In this document: positions 43,885 through 53,541 of the stretch, in pieces | Layout of the letters: every line of letters begins with the position of its first letter | How positions within the stretch are numbered: position 1 is the stretch's first letter | Origin: an uncultured Sphingomonadaceae bacterium | GTDB lineage: Bacteria; Pseudomonadota; Alphaproteobacteria; Sphingomonadales; Sphingomonadaceae | Assembly (NCBI GenBank): GCA_913060895.1 | Contig: CAJXSN010000002.1 | Span: 186,001 to 250,000, forward strand | Direction of reading: 5' to 3' | DNA length: 64,000 nt | Position numbers and translations under genes: made by a program | The notes under the pieces: model-generated | What the model was told of the DNA's origin: nothing | The model's input: only the letters and a program-made list of their open reading frames with translations | Databases searched by the model: none

Positions 43885-45813
43885 TCAGATCCGCACCTGA
43901 CTGCCCAGTTCCACAACGCGGTTGGTCGGCAAACGGAAGAATTCCATCGCTGTTGCCGCATTGCGCAGCATCCAGGAGAATATCTTTTCGCGCCAGATCG
44001 GCATGGCGGGATTGTCGCTGGGAAGCAGGGTCTGACGGCTGAGGAAAAAGCTGGTCTGCATCATGTCGAACTCGCCGCCGCATTGCTGCATAGTCTTCAG
44101 GCCAGTAGGCACATCGGTTTCTTCCATGAAACCATAATGCAGCACAGCGCGGAAGAAGCCGTCGCCGATTTCGCTGTATTCACACCTCTTGTCCGGATCG
44201 ACATAGGGAATATCGGCAATCGTCACAGTCAGGATGACCACCCGCTCGTGCAGGACCTTGTTGTGCTTGATATTGTGCAGCAGCGCACTGGGTACACCAG
44301 CGGTGCTGCTGGCCATGAAAATAGCAGTACCGGGCACGCGAGTGGCGGAATTCTTGGCGCTCTTGGCGAAAATTTCAATCGGCAGGGCAACCTCGGTCAT
44401 CCGTTCCCGCATGACCTTGCGGCCTCGCGCCCACGTGGTCAGCAGCGTGAACACCACTGCCCCCACCATCAACGGGAACCAGCCGCCGTCGCCGACTTTG
44501 GTCAGGTTCGCCGCGAAGTAAGCTCCGTCGATAATCAGGAAAAACAGGACAATGGGCGCTGCAACCCACCACTTCCATTTCCAGACACCGACAAACAACA
44601 CACCCATCAGCAGCGTATCGATGGTGACGGCGCCGGTCACAGCAATACCATACGCGCTCGCCAGATTGGAGGAATTCTGGAACGTCAGAACCAGCACGAT
44701 CACCGCAATCATCAGCGCCCAATTCACAACGGGGATGTAAATCTGTCCCGAATGCGCGTCGCTGGTATGGCGGACCGACAGGCGAGGAACAAAGCCCAGC
44801 TGGATCGCCTGATGGGTGATCGAGAACGCGCCCGAAATAACCGCCTGGCTGGCGATAAAGGTGGCGAATGTCGCCAGGATAACCAGCGGCAGTCGCCATG
44901 CCTCTGGTGCCAGAATGAAGAACGGGTTCTGGATCGCTTCCGCGGCTTCTGCTCCTGACAGCGACACGATCATCGCGCCTTGCCCGAAATAGTTGAGAAG
45001 CAGGCAAGGCATGACAAAACCGAACCAGCTCAGCCGCATTGGTCCGCGCCCGAAATGCCCCATATCGGAATACAGCGCCTCCGACCCAGTCACCGCCAGC
45101 ACTACGGAGCCAAGCGCCAGAAACGCCAGGAACCCATCGTTCACGAAGAACATTACCGCGTAATACGGATTGAGTGCGTAGAAAATATCGGGATGCTGGA
45201 CGATCTGGATGATGCCCAGCAGCGCAATCACTACGAAATAAACGACCATCACAGGCGCGAACAGAGCACCGACCTTTGCCGTGCCACTTCGCTGGATCAT
45301 GAAAAGGAATATAAGCAGGATCAGTGCGATGGGAATGACATAGGGCTGCAGGCCCTGATCGACCACGGTCAGCCCCTCAACCGCTGAGAGAACCGAAATG
45401 GCGGGCGTAATCATACTGTCGCCGTAAAACAGCGATGTCGCAAATACGCCTAGCAGCACGACCAGCCAGCCATACCGCGTGGTCCCGATATTGCGGCTGA
45501 TCAGCGCGACCAGAGCAAGGCTGCCGCCCTGCCCCTTGTTATCGGCCCGCATCAGGATGGTCACATACTGGATCGCCACGATCAGCGTCATCGACCAGAA
45601 GATCAGGCTGACCACGCCCAGCACATGATTGTAATCTATCGGCAGCGGGTTGGGCCCAACAAATGTCTCCCGGAAGGCATAAAGCGGGCTGGTGCCGATA
45701 TCGCCAAAAACGATGCCAATTGCGCCCACTGCCATCTTGGTAGTGGAATCTATATGGGCCGGGCCGCCCCCCGGGGGTGCGCGGTCGATTGCTGCTGGTG
45801 CGCTGTCGCTCAT
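43885..45813 (-). CDS. kup: Low-affinity potassium transporter Kup
   Basis: Kup is a proton-coupled K+ importer. The 642-aa protein has about 12 membrane helices ([21 protein letters not shown] is the highly conserved first helix region) and a C-terminal cytoplasmic domain of about 150 residues. It stands alone, with 118 bp to the ccm operon upstream. A second ion transporter gene, of the K+/H+ antiporter type, begins at the other end of the window. Confidence 0.95.
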   Translation of the reverse strand: MSDSAPAAIDRAPPGGGPAHIDSTTKMAVGAIGIVFGDIGTSPLYAFRETFVGPNPLPIDYNHVLGVVSLIFWSMTLIVAIQYVTILMRADNKGQGGSLALVALISRNIGTTRYGWLVVLLGVFATSLFYGDSMITPAISVLSAVEGLTVVDQGLQPYVIPIALILLIFLFMIQRSGTAKVGALFAPVMVVYFVVIALLGIIQIVQHPDIFYALNPYYAVMFFVNDGFLAFLALGSVVLAVTGSEALYSDMGHFGRGPMRLSWFGFVMPCLLLNYFGQGAMIVSLSGAEAAEAIQNPFFILAPEAWRLPLVILATFATFIASQAVISGAFSITHQAIQLGFVPRLSVRHTSDAHSGQIYIPVVNWALMIAVIVLVLTFQNSSNLASAYGIAVTGAVTIDTLLMGVLFVGVWKWKWWVAAPIVLFFLIIDGAYFAANLTKVGDGGWFPLMVGAVVFTLLTTWARGRKVMRERMTEVALPIEIFAKSAKNSATRVPGTAIFMASSTAGVPSALLHNIKHNKVLHERVVILTVTIADIPYVDPDKRCEYSEIGDGFFRAVLHYGFMEETDVPTGLKTMQQCGGEFDMMQTSFFLSRQTLLPSDNPAMPIWREKIFSWMLRNAATAMEFFRLPTNRVVELGSQVRI

Positions 45814-45932
45814 CCGTCAGGAGACCTTACTTAGACTGACCCGTTGTCTTGGCAGTACGCGGCTCTCTGGGCGGCGTTGATGCAAAGCAAGGCGCGCCGG
45901 TAGCAGTGGCAACCATGCCGCGCAACAGCCGC

Positions 45933-46574
45933 TCAGGACCCCGCCTGCGCGGCAATCGCTGCCAGCAGGGTGTCGAGCGAGTTCAAACGCTCCTGCATAT
46001 ACGCTAGCCCGGCGGCATTTTTGCTGGCCCCTGCCAGTGCCTCTGCCCATAAATCGCGGGTTTCGAGCAGGCGCCCTGCACGCAATTCGGGCAGGGCGGC
46101 AAAGTAACCAACTGCGGGATTGCCTGGCAGGGCATCACGGGCCCGCTGATATGCATACAGAGCAGCCGGTGTGCCGTGTCCGTCTGAATACTCGACCAGC
46201 GCAACTGCCAGTGCGAGCCAGCCTTCGCCGTCATTAGGGTTTTCGGCAACGGCGTTGCGATAAAAGCCGGCAGCCGTTTCGAATTCGCCCCGCCGAGCAT
46301 AGGTGTCGCCCGTCAGAACATAACGGCTGGGCGGGCCGGCATTGTCGAAAAATTCGCGGCGCGCATCGATCAGAACGGGGCTGGCGCGTACATCGGGGCT
46401 TTCGGCAGATCGCGGAGCGGAGGGCATTCCTGGAAAACCCTGCCACGCATATCCGGCAAGCCCGAACATCAATGTTGCAGCGAACAGCGTCCAGTAACTG
46501 CGTGCATGGCGCAGCAACACCGTGCCTGCGCCAAGCGCGCCCACACCCAGCAGGACGACGAACAACCATGTCAT
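45933..46574 (-). CDS. ccmI: TPR cytochrome c biogenesis protein CcmI-like
   Basis: The 213-aa protein has a short N-terminal membrane segment (WLFVVLLGVGALGAG), a second hydrophobic stretch after residue 28, and TPR-like helices (TYARRGEFETAAGFYRNAV, GWLALAVALVEY). In this position, last in a ccm operon, it should be CcmI/CycH, which brings apocytochrome c to the heme ligation complex. It is shorter than full CcmI, so only the membrane part and a few TPRs are present. Its start overlaps ccmH by 4 nt. Confidence 0.82.
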   Translation of the reverse strand: MTWLFVVLLGVGALGAGTVLLRHARSYWTLFAATLMFGLAGYAWQGFPGMPSAPRSAESPDVRASPVLIDARREFFDNAGPPSRYVLTGDTYARRGEFETAAGFYRNAVAENPNDGEGWLALAVALVEYSDGHGTPAALYAYQRARDALPGNPAVGYFAALPELRAGRLLETRDLWAEALAGASKNAAGLAYMQERLNSLDTLLAAIAAQAGS

Positions 46575-46981
46575 GACCTTCCCCGCAGTCGCCGCAGGAA
46601 AAGCGCAATACCAACCAGCAATAGCAAACCCGGAATGGCATAAAGCGGCCAGTTCGGGCCAATTACATCGGGAGAATAGCTTACATAATCCCCGTAACGT
46701 TCAACCAGCCAGTTACGGATTTCGTCGGAGCTTTCACCCGCCTGCACCCGGGTGCGGACAAGGTGGCGCATATCTTCCGCCATTTCAGCGTCGCTGTCGG
46801 CAATGGATTGGGACTGGCAGGTCAGGCAGCGCAGGCTTTCCATCAGTTCCTTTGCCTTAGCCTCCTGTACCGGGTCGGACAGCTGGACGTTGGCAAGTGA
46901 AGTTTCCTGCGCGCTAAGCGGCACGGCACTGGAAGAAATTGCTATCAGGAGAGCAGCAAGAAAAGCGAGATAGCGAATCAT
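46571..46981 (-). CDS. ccmH: Cytochrome c biogenesis protein CcmH
   Basis: The 136-aa protein has a cleavable-looking signal (AFLAALLIAISSSAVPLSAQ), the apocytochrome-reducing motif LRCLTCQ (Cys52, Cys55), RNWLVERYGDYVSYSP, and a C-terminal membrane helix. It resolves the disulfide in apocytochrome before heme attachment. Overlaps of 4 nt join it to ccmG and ccmI. Confidence 0.96.
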   Translation of the reverse strand: MIRYLAFLAALLIAISSSAVPLSAQETSLANVQLSDPVQEAKAKELMESLRCLTCQSQSIADSDAEMAEDMRHLVRTRVQAGESSDEIRNWLVERYGDYVSYSPDVIGPNWPLYAIPGLLLLVGIALFLRRLRGRS

Positions 46982-47508
46982 CGGCGCGCATCCTCCAGTT
47001 CCTGCAGCAATATCGGGATATCGCGCTCGCGAATATCGCCAATATGCTGGTGGCGGATGATGCCCTTGCCGTCGATCACGAAGGTTTCCGGCACGCCGCT
47101 AGAGCCGATGCCCAGTTGGACCATCGACCTCTGGTCGATTGCCAATCCGGTATAAGGATCGCCGTGGGTTTCCAGAAACTGCGCGATATCCTCAGGCGTA
47201 TCGCGGATCGCGAGGCCTACGATCGGCACACCCGCCTCCTTCAAGGCTTCCAGCTGCGGAGCCTCCGCAATGCAAGGCAGGCACCATGTCGCCCAGATAT
47301 TGAGCAGGCGGGGCTTACCATCGGTGAAATCGGCATTCGTTACCGGCACGCCGTTGGCACGGCCCGCAGGAAGCTCGAACACTGGTAGCGGCTTGCCCAC
47401 CATTCGGCTGGGTACCGCGTCATCCTTCGGCTGCGTCAGCTGATAGGACGCGATTCCGACAAACAGCGTGAACATCGCCAACGGGATAAAGAATATGGCG
47501 CGTTTCAA
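46978..47508 (-). CDS. ccmG: Thiol:disulfide interchange protein CcmG/DsbE
   Basis: The 176-aa thioredoxin-like protein has an N-terminal membrane helix (FFIPLAMFTLFVGIASY) and the active site WATWCLPC (Cys76, Cys79), facing the periplasm, to keep apocytochrome cysteines reduced. I place the start at TTG 47508, overlapping the ccmF stop as TTGA; the longer reading upstream is the end of ccmF in another frame. It matches the tight coupling of the rest of the operon. Confidence 0.93.
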   Translation of the reverse strand: MKRAIFFIPLAMFTLFVGIASYQLTQPKDDAVPSRMVGKPLPVFELPAGRANGVPVTNADFTDGKPRLLNIWATWCLPCIAEAPQLEALKEAGVPIVGLAIRDTPEDIAQFLETHGDPYTGLAIDQRSMVQLGIGSSGVPETFVIDGKGIIRHQHIGDIRERDIPILLQELEDARR

Positions 47509-49466
47509 GCCAGTGCCGCCTCTTCTGCCCGGCGCTCTTTCAGCCGCACTACCAGACGGCGGCGGCGGTGGCCGGTCATAATATGGCCCACTGCGGCCAT
47601 CGCCCCGCCAAGAGCGATCAGAATCGAACCGTACCAGATCAGCGTCACGAAAGGTTTCCACCAAAGGCGCAACTGCCAGCGTCCATCACCCGCAGCCTGC
47701 CCCAGCACGACGTAAAGTTGCCCGTCCCACCGGTTGTGCAGCGCGCTTTCCGTTGTTGTTTGGACTGGCTGGACATAGCTGCGCGATTGCGGGCGAAGAA
47801 CAACCGGCTCGCTTCCATCACTCACTGACAGGCGAGCTTCCAGCGCAGTCCAGTTCGGCCCGGCAAGGGGCTCCACTCCAAGCAGAGTGACTTCATAAGG
47901 ACCGATTGCGGCGCTTTCGCCTGCGCTGACAGCCGCCAGCGTTTCCTTTGAAAAACCGCTTTCGCTCGCCATGCCGAACAGCGACACAGCAATCCCGAGA
48001 TGCGCCAGTACCATACCCCATGTCGCCAGCGGCGTGCGACGCAGGCTTCGGCTATAGAGTGGCAAGACGCTTGCAACGCCCAGAACGGCAGCAAAGGCGA
48101 GGCCCAGCAGCGGCAGGATGCCCGCATCGCTGGCCAGCCAGCCCGCCACGAACGTCACGATACCAATAGCTGCCAGCAGGATCGCGGCCTTGGAAATGCG
48201 TCCGCCACTGTCCTGCCGCCAGCGCAGGATCGGGCCGACAGCCATTATTGCGAACATCGGCAGCGCGAACACCGCGCTGACCGAATTGAAATAGGGCGCA
48301 CCTACGGAAACCCGGTCACCCATTGCCTCGGCCATCAGGGGATACAGAGTGCCGAGGAGGACCACGCCCAGAATGGCGCAAAGCATAATGTTGTTGAACA
48401 CCAGCGCGGCTTCACGGCTGGCCAGAGCGAACCGTTTTCCCTCCGATATTGTGCCCGCCCGCCAAGCAAAAAGCGCCAACGCGCCGCCGATGTAAATCGC
48501 CAACAATATCAGGATAAACGCCCCCCGTTCCGGGTCCACGGCGAAGCTGTGGACGCTGGTCAGAACACCGGAGCGGACGATAAATGTGCCCAGCATACTC
48601 ATGGAAAAAGCCACCACGCCCAGCATCACAGTCCATGTTCGCAAAGCGTCACGCGCAGCCAGCACGGTGACCGAATGCAACAATGCCGTCGCCGCCAACC
48701 ACGGCATCAGCGATGCGTTCTCCACCGGATCCCAGAACCACCAGCCGCCCCAGCCAAGCTCGTAGTACGCCCACCAGCTACCCGCTGAAATCCCCAGGGT
48801 CAGAAACACCCATGCGCCCAGCACCCACGGCCGCATCGCACGAGCAAAATCCGGTGTGACCTGCCGCGTAACCAGCGCACCGACCACGAAACTGAAGGCA
48901 ACCGAAAGCCCGACATAACCCATGTACAAAGTGGGGGGATGGAAGGCGAGGCCGAAATCCTGCAGCAACGGATTGAGGCCGGCACCCTGCGCTGCGGGTG
49001 TAGGCAGTCGTTCGAACGGATTGGAGCTGCCGATAATAAAGGCATAGAACCCGGCACCGACTGCGCCCTGAGCCGCCAGAACAGCCTGTATCGTCTTTTC
49101 GGGCAGGCGTTTCTCCAACGCTCCGATGGCCGCGCCCGACAGGGCCATCACAGCGATCCACAGCGACATGGAACCTTCGTGATTACCCCACGCACCGGTG
49201 ATCTTATACAGCAGCGGTTTGTCGGAATGCGAATTGCTCGCGACCAGTTTCACTGACAAATCTGTGATGGCAAACAGCCAAAGCAGGCAGACAAAGGCCG
49301 TCATCGCCAGCAGGCCCTGCACGATGGCGGCAGGCCGGGTGATCGCGCCTATGTCTGCGCCTTCACTAACTGTATCGGCGCGAAGCGCCAGCGCACCGGT
49401 AATGAACTGCATGACGCAAAGCGCCGCTGCCATCCACAGCGCGGCAAGACCGATTTCTGCTGTCAC
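47505..49466 (-). CDS. ccmF: Heme lyase CcmF
   Basis: CcmF is the core of the heme-apocytochrome ligase. The 653-aa integral membrane protein has about 14 helices and the WWD heme-handling motif (GWGGWWFWDPVENAS near residue 240), plus conserved periplasmic histidines. It overlaps ccmE upstream and ccmG downstream by 4 nt each. Confidence 0.97.
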   Translation of the reverse strand: MTAEIGLAALWMAAALCVMQFITGALALRADTVSEGADIGAITRPAAIVQGLLAMTAFVCLLWLFAITDLSVKLVASNSHSDKPLLYKITGAWGNHEGSMSLWIAVMALSGAAIGALEKRLPEKTIQAVLAAQGAVGAGFYAFIIGSSNPFERLPTPAAQGAGLNPLLQDFGLAFHPPTLYMGYVGLSVAFSFVVGALVTRQVTPDFARAMRPWVLGAWVFLTLGISAGSWWAYYELGWGGWWFWDPVENASLMPWLAATALLHSVTVLAARDALRTWTVMLGVVAFSMSMLGTFIVRSGVLTSVHSFAVDPERGAFILILLAIYIGGALALFAWRAGTISEGKRFALASREAALVFNNIMLCAILGVVLLGTLYPLMAEAMGDRVSVGAPYFNSVSAVFALPMFAIMAVGPILRWRQDSGGRISKAAILLAAIGIVTFVAGWLASDAGILPLLGLAFAAVLGVASVLPLYSRSLRRTPLATWGMVLAHLGIAVSLFGMASESGFSKETLAAVSAGESAAIGPYEVTLLGVEPLAGPNWTALEARLSVSDGSEPVVLRPQSRSYVQPVQTTTESALHNRWDGQLYVVLGQAAGDGRWQLRLWWKPFVTLIWYGSILIALGGAMAAVGHIMTGHRRRRLVVRLKERRAEEAALA

Positions 49467-49936
49467 CGGCCCCCGCCAGTCTCGGTCTCTGCGACCACTT
49501 GCCGGGCCTGATACTCGGTCATTTCCTGTAACTCGCGGGGGACATAATTCTCGTCATGTTTGGCCAGCAGGGAATCGGCCATGAATGCAGTCGGCCCCAT
49601 CCGTCCCTCCGCCACAACGCCGGATCCTTCCACGAAAAGATCCGGCACGATGCCAGTGAAACGTACCGGAACTTCGGCTTCGCCATCACCGACCGTAAAA
49701 CGTATCGAGACGCCATCGTCCAATTGCTGGATTGATCCCTCGCGGACCATACCGCCAAGCCGGATCATACGACTGTATACTGGCGGATCGGCCGCGAGCT
49801 GGCTGGGTGTATAAAAGTAGTTTGCTTCGCTGCGCAGGCCCCATGCGGCCAAAAATCCGGCCCCAACCAGTACAATCAGAGCAATAACGACCAGCACCAG
49901 ACGCTGGTGCTTGGGCTTGGGGCGCAAAGTATTCAT
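49463..49936 (-). CDS. ccmE: Heme chaperone CcmE
   Basis: CcmE carries heme covalently in the periplasm. The 157-aa protein has an N-terminal membrane helix (RLVLVVIALIVLVGAGFLAAWGL), an OB-fold body, and the heme-binding LAKHDENYVP with His127 and Tyr131. The ATG at 49936 overlaps the ccmD stop as ATGA; a longer in-frame reading upstream runs through ccmD and is rejected. Confidence 0.96.
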   Translation of the reverse strand: MNTLRPKPKHQRLVLVVIALIVLVGAGFLAAWGLRSEANYFYTPSQLAADPPVYSRMIRLGGMVREGSIQQLDDGVSIRFTVGDGEAEVPVRFTGIVPDLFVEGSGVVAEGRMGPTAFMADSLLAKHDENYVPRELQEMTEYQARQVVAETETGGGR

Positions 49937-50073
49937 TTGCGTTTCGCCCTGTCCCGTCGTGCTTCGGCCCGGCGCATGGTTACGACGGCCCACACAACCA
50001 ACAGTCCAACTGCGATGCCGCCCACTGCGTATGACCAGAGCACGAAATCCCATTGGTTGAGACCTTCGCGCAT
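49933..50073 (-). CDS. ccmD: Heme exporter protein CcmD
   Basis: A 46-codon gene fits exactly between ccmC and ccmE, with a TGATG overlap upstream and ATGA downstream. The protein has a single membrane helix (YAVGGIAVGLLVVWAVVT) followed by a basic cytoplasmic tail (MRRAEARRDRAKRK), the standard CcmD layout. CcmD stabilises the CcmABC complex and helps release holo-CcmE. It is too short for many gene callers. Confidence 0.92.
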   Translation of the reverse strand: MREGLNQWDFVLWSYAVGGIAVGLLVVWAVVTMRRAEARRDRAKRK

Positions 50074-50795
50074 CAGGCCGCCTCCATTGCCTTGCGCCGC
50101 AGACGGGCCTCGGCTTGCATATCCGCAAGCAAAGCGCGCATCCGGGCCAGCACGACGCCGCCAAACAGCAGCGAATATCCCAATACTGCAATCAGCAGCG
50201 GCCAGAGATAAGCCGGATCAATGGCGCTTTTCCCCACAGTGATGCTGGGCGGCTGATGCAGCGAATTCCACCATACGACGGAGCGATTGATTATCGGAAT
50301 ATTAATCGCGCCGACCAGCGCGAAAATCGCCGGTATCCGGTCCGACACACCTTCACGTGCGCTTGCCTGCGACAGCGCGACGTATGCAGCGTAGAGGAAC
50401 AGCAGCACCAACATACTCGTCAACCGCCCATCCCACACCCACCAGGCACCCCATGTCGGGCGCCCCCACAGGGATCCGGTGGCGAGGCAAATGGCAGTAA
50501 AGACCATCCCCGGTGCAGCGGCTGCGCGCGCCGCAATGGCGGATAGCGGATGACGCCAAATCAATAGGGCTGCACTTGCGCCTGCAATAACGGCCCATCC
50601 GCCCATACCCAGCCATGCGGCGGGAACATGTATAAACAGAATGCGCACCGTTTCGCCCATCAGCCGATCAGGTGGAACCTGCGTCAGGCCCCACCACGTC
50701 GCGCCGCACGACAGAACGATGCCCGACACCAGCATAACCGGCGTAAGCCAGCGAGCTAGCGCCAGAAAGCGGCGAGGATTGGCGAAACCGTGCAT
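50073..50795 (-). CDS. ccmC: Heme exporter protein CcmC
   Basis: CcmC delivers heme to CcmE. The 240-aa protein has six membrane helices and the WWD-type motif TWGAWWVWDGRLTSM, with conserved histidines flanking it. It is the first gene of this operon; ccmA and ccmB are not next to it and must lie elsewhere. Confidence 0.97.
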   Translation of the reverse strand: MHGFANPRRFLALARWLTPVMLVSGIVLSCGATWWGLTQVPPDRLMGETVRILFIHVPAAWLGMGGWAVIAGASAALLIWRHPLSAIAARAAAAPGMVFTAICLATGSLWGRPTWGAWWVWDGRLTSMLVLLFLYAAYVALSQASAREGVSDRIPAIFALVGAINIPIINRSVVWWNSLHQPPSITVGKSAIDPAYLWPLLIAVLGYSLLFGGVVLARMRALLADMQAEARLRRKAMEAA

Positions 50796-50896
50796 TTGGT
50801 GCTTTCGCGGACGTACAACTAGGGAAGCAGCCTCTTACAACCGGATATCGCGATAGGAAAGACAACCCTGAAGTCGCGCCTGCTCCGAGAGTGCGC

Positions 50897-51958
50897 CTAC
50901 CGCCCGATCAGCTTCTGCGCCATCCGGTCGGCAACCGTATCGGAGGGCACACCGCTGCTGGCGCTTTCCTCCCAGATCTCCTCCAGGCGGCCGGGGATCT
51001 GTGCCAGACGTTTGCGCACTTCGTTGATATTGCCTGCTGCCCCGAGGCACCGCGACAGATATTCCATCGTAACGCTGATTATGCCGCCTGCATTGATGAC
51101 ATAATCCGGAGCATACAGAATACCGCGCTCGGCCAGCTGCGCGCCATGATGGGAGCGGGCCAGTTGATTGTTGGCCCCGCCAGCAACAATCGGGCAATCG
51201 AGACGGGCAATGCCCTCATCATCCAGAATCGCGCCCAGCGCATTGGGGCTGAAGACATCGCACGATGTGCTCATAATCGCATCGGCAGAAGCGGTTTCGC
51301 AGCCCAGCTCTACCGCCAGCGCCTTGGCGCGGTCATTATGGATGTCGGAAAGGGTCAGCTTCGCACCGTCTTGAGCGAGCAATTTGGCGACACCTCCGCC
51401 GACGCTGCCCGTGCCCTGCACGGCGACGTGGACACCTTTCACGCTGTCCTTGCCGAGCTTGTAACGAACAGCCGACTTGATACCGTGATAAATGCCCATA
51501 GCGGTAAACGGACCGGGATCGCCTCCCGCTTCGTCTCCTTCGACTGGCAGACCGGAAACATGGGCAGTGCGCTTGGACACGGCGACCATGTCCTGTTCGC
51601 TGATGCCGACATCTTCTGCCGTGACATAACGGCCACCCAGAGCTTCGACAGCATCACCGAAAGCGGCGAGCATCTCGGGCGACTTTTGCCTGTCGTCGTC
51701 AGCCAAGATCACTGCCTTGCCGCCGCCCATCGGCAAACCGGCCATCGCGTTCTTGTAGCTCATCCCGCGGCTCAGCCGCAGAGCATCGCGCATTGCGGCC
51801 TTGGGCTCGGCATAATGCCAGAACCGCGTACCACCCGCGCCAGGGCCAAGGTGGGTGGAATGAAGCGCGATAATCGCGGTCAGGCCGCTTTCCGGATGGC
51901 GTACGAGCTGCACCAGCTCGTGATCGTCGTAATCGGGTTCAGTCCAGAAAGCGGTCAT
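50897..51958 (-). CDS. Glu/Leu/Phe/Val dehydrogenase (leucine dehydrogenase-like)
   Basis: The 353-aa NAD-dependent enzyme interconverts branched-chain or aromatic amino acids and 2-oxo acids. GPGAGGTRFW, the catalytic lysine segment MAGLPMGGGKAVI and the Rossmann GTGSVGGGVAKLL are present. Its length fits leucine/valine/phenylalanine dehydrogenases rather than larger glutamate enzymes. Substrate among these cannot be decided. It is transcribed alone, beside tRNA-His. Confidence 0.9.
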   Translation of the reverse strand: MTAFWTEPDYDDHELVQLVRHPESGLTAIIALHSTHLGPGAGGTRFWHYAEPKAAMRDALRLSRGMSYKNAMAGLPMGGGKAVILADDDRQKSPEMLAAFGDAVEALGGRYVTAEDVGISEQDMVAVSKRTAHVSGLPVEGDEAGGDPGPFTAMGIYHGIKSAVRYKLGKDSVKGVHVAVQGTGSVGGGVAKLLAQDGAKLTLSDIHNDRAKALAVELGCETASADAIMSTSCDVFSPNALGAILDDEGIARLDCPIVAGGANNQLARSHHGAQLAERGILYAPDYVINAGGIISVTMEYLSRCLGAAGNINEVRKRLAQIPGRLEEIWEESASSGVPSDTVADRMAQKLIGR

Positions 51959-52020
51959 GTTGCGTCCCTACGCAGATGCGAGAATATGCACATCGAAGTT
52001 GCAGAATGCGTGGAGAAAAA

Positions 52021-52098
52021 TGGGGCGACCGAGGGGTCTCGAACCCCCGACCTCCGGTACCACAAACCGGCGCTCTAACCAACTGAGCTACGATCGCC
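52021..52098 (-). tRNA. tRNA-His(GTG)
   Basis: A 78-nt cloverleaf with encoded G-1 opposite C73, D-arm AGCTCAGTTGG, anticodon loop TTGTGGT between CCGGT/ACCGG (anticodon GTG), T-arm GGGGGTTCGAGACCCC and encoded CCA. G-1:C73 is the histidine identity element. Confidence 0.96.
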
Positions 52099-52296
52099 AT
52101 ATGCCCCGAAACTGCCGTGCATGTCGGGGCTGTTACGCGTGCAAACATTCCCGTCAAGGGTGCTCACTAGCGGGGGCGAGCCTGTTGCATAGGTAGTGCC
52201 TATTGGGAAGCGAAAACTGCGCTGGCATTGCTCAGACGTAACATTCTTACTTTGCGCCTTGCGAACGAAGCGACGATAAATGATGCTGCGTCGGCA

Positions 52297-52935
52297 ATGA
52301 CAGCGCAAAACGAATCCTCTGCCGATCATCTGCTGTCTTATGGCGGGGTGCAGAGGCTGCCTTACAAAAAGATCGAGTTGCTCCAGCGACGCGCCTTTGC
52401 AGATCCCGTCCTGTGTGCTGATCTGGTTGCTTTGATCGAGCGGGAACGCCGCCCCTCTACCCTCGCAGATGCCAATGGCGACGAGTATTTCCGCACCAGC
52501 GAAACCTGTGATCTGGCCCCGGATCACCCTGCTGTGCGTAGCGTCGAAGCTATGCTGGATGAATTGACCGGCATCGACCCGGCTTATGGCGAACCCTTGC
52601 AGGGCCAGAAATATGACGTGGGACAAGAGTTCAAAGCCCACACCGATTATTTCGCACCCGACGGGGAAGATTACGACCGGTTCTGTTCGGTCGCCGGTCA
52701 ACGGACATGGACCTGCATGATCTACCTCAACAATGTGGAGGCAGGCGGCGCGACCCGTTTCAAGGTTCTGAAAAAGAACGTCCAGCCCGAGACCGGAAAA
52801 CTGCTGGCATGGAACAACCGCCGCCCCGACGGCGGTGTGAACCCGAATACGCTCCACCACGGGATGAAGGTGCGTCAGGGACTCAAATATGTGCTGACCA
52901 AATGGTACCGCGAGAAACCGTGGGGGTGGGAGTGA
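52297..52935 (+). CDS. 2OG-Fe(II) oxygenase, prolyl 4-hydroxylase-like
   Basis: The 212-aa protein has the jelly-roll oxygenase core with the metal ligands His/Asp in FKAHTDYF and the distal His in PNTLHHGMKV, followed by Lys in LKYVLTKWY, which could bind 2-oxoglutarate. Such bacterial P4H-like enzymes hydroxylate prolines or other side chains; the target is unknown. I choose the ATG at 52297; a TTG at 52228 is an alternative with no better ribosome binding site. The stop overlaps the GTG of the next gene (GTGA). Confidence 0.85.
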   Translation: MTAQNESSADHLLSYGGVQRLPYKKIELLQRRAFADPVLCADLVALIERERRPSTLADANGDEYFRTSETCDLAPDHPAVRSVEAMLDELTGIDPAYGEPLQGQKYDVGQEFKAHTDYFAPDGEDYDRFCSVAGQRTWTCMIYLNNVEAGGATRFKVLKKNVQPETGKLLAWNNRRPDGGVNPNTLHHGMKVRQGLKYVLTKWYREKPWGWE

Positions 52936-53219
52936 GGCCGGGGTTCGTCGCGATATACCGATGGAAGATCTCACCCGAGCATGTCGACGCTTTCCGCAAG
53001 CGCTGGCTGGCGGCGACGAAGCAACTTTATCAGGTCGGAGGGCAAGGCTCGCTTCTCGGCAAGGCTGACGACGGGACATATGTTGCCGTGGCGCTTTGGC
53101 CAGACCGCAAAGCCCGTGATCTTGCTTTCAGCGAAATCGGCGCCCGAGACGAGTGGCCACCTGCCGAAAGGCTTGAACCGATCCTCATTGATCCGATCGA
53201 AAACCTCTGGCAGCATTAA
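52932..53219 (+). CDS. Small ABM-like dimeric alpha/beta-barrel protein
   Basis: The 95-aa product starts GTG, overlapping the oxygenase stop as GTGA. VAIYRWKISPEHVDAFRKRW and GTYVAVALWPDRKARDLAF have the beta-alpha-beta look of antibiotic-biosynthesis-monooxygenase-type proteins, which act as small monooxygenases or stress proteins. No cofactor residues are diagnostic. Translational coupling to the oxygenase suggests a joint role, which is inferred. Confidence 0.65.
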   Translation: MRPGFVAIYRWKISPEHVDAFRKRWLAATKQLYQVGGQGSLLGKADDGTYVAVALWPDRKARDLAFSEIGARDEWPPAERLEPILIDPIENLWQH

Positions 53220-53230
53220 AATTGAACCAA

Positions 53231-53257
53231 AAAGGGCGGCCCAAAGGACCGCCCTTT
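53231..53257. terminator. Bidirectional intrinsic terminator
   Basis: AAAGGGCGG and CCGCCCTTT arms form the outer stem, with an inner CC/GG pair and AAA loop, one C-A mismatch between them. It serves the ABM-like gene and the converging rpmE. Confidence 0.85.
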
Positions 53258-53293
53258 AGTCTTGTCATCGCGCCAAAAGACGCGGGAAAAGCG

Positions 53294-53518
53294 TTACTTC
53301 TTGAGGCTGAGCCCGCCGAAACGCTTGTTAAAGGCTGCAACGCGGCCGCCTTCCTGAAGCTGCTGTTTGCCGCCGGTCCACGCCGGGTGGCTGGTGGGGT
53401 CGATGTCGAGGGTCATCGTATCGCCCTCTTTACCCCAGGTGGAGCGCGTCTGGAATTCGGTACCATCGGTCATCTTGACGTTGATGGTGTGATATTCTGG
53501 ATGTGTTTCGGCCTTCAT
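53294..53518 (-). CDS. rpmE: 50S ribosomal protein L31
   Basis: The 74-aa basic protein matches L31 with [33 protein letters not shown] and [13 protein letters not shown]. No cysteines are present, so it is the zinc-independent form. AAGGA precedes the ATG. Upstream, a -10-like TATACA and a 7-bp hairpin form a short leader. Confidence 0.96.
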   Translation of the reverse strand: MKAETHPEYHTINVKMTDGTEFQTRSTWGKEGDTMTLDIDPTSHPAWTGGKQQLQEGGRVAAFNKRFGGLSLKK

Positions 53519-53541
53519 GGCGTATCGTCCTTAAAGCTGTT

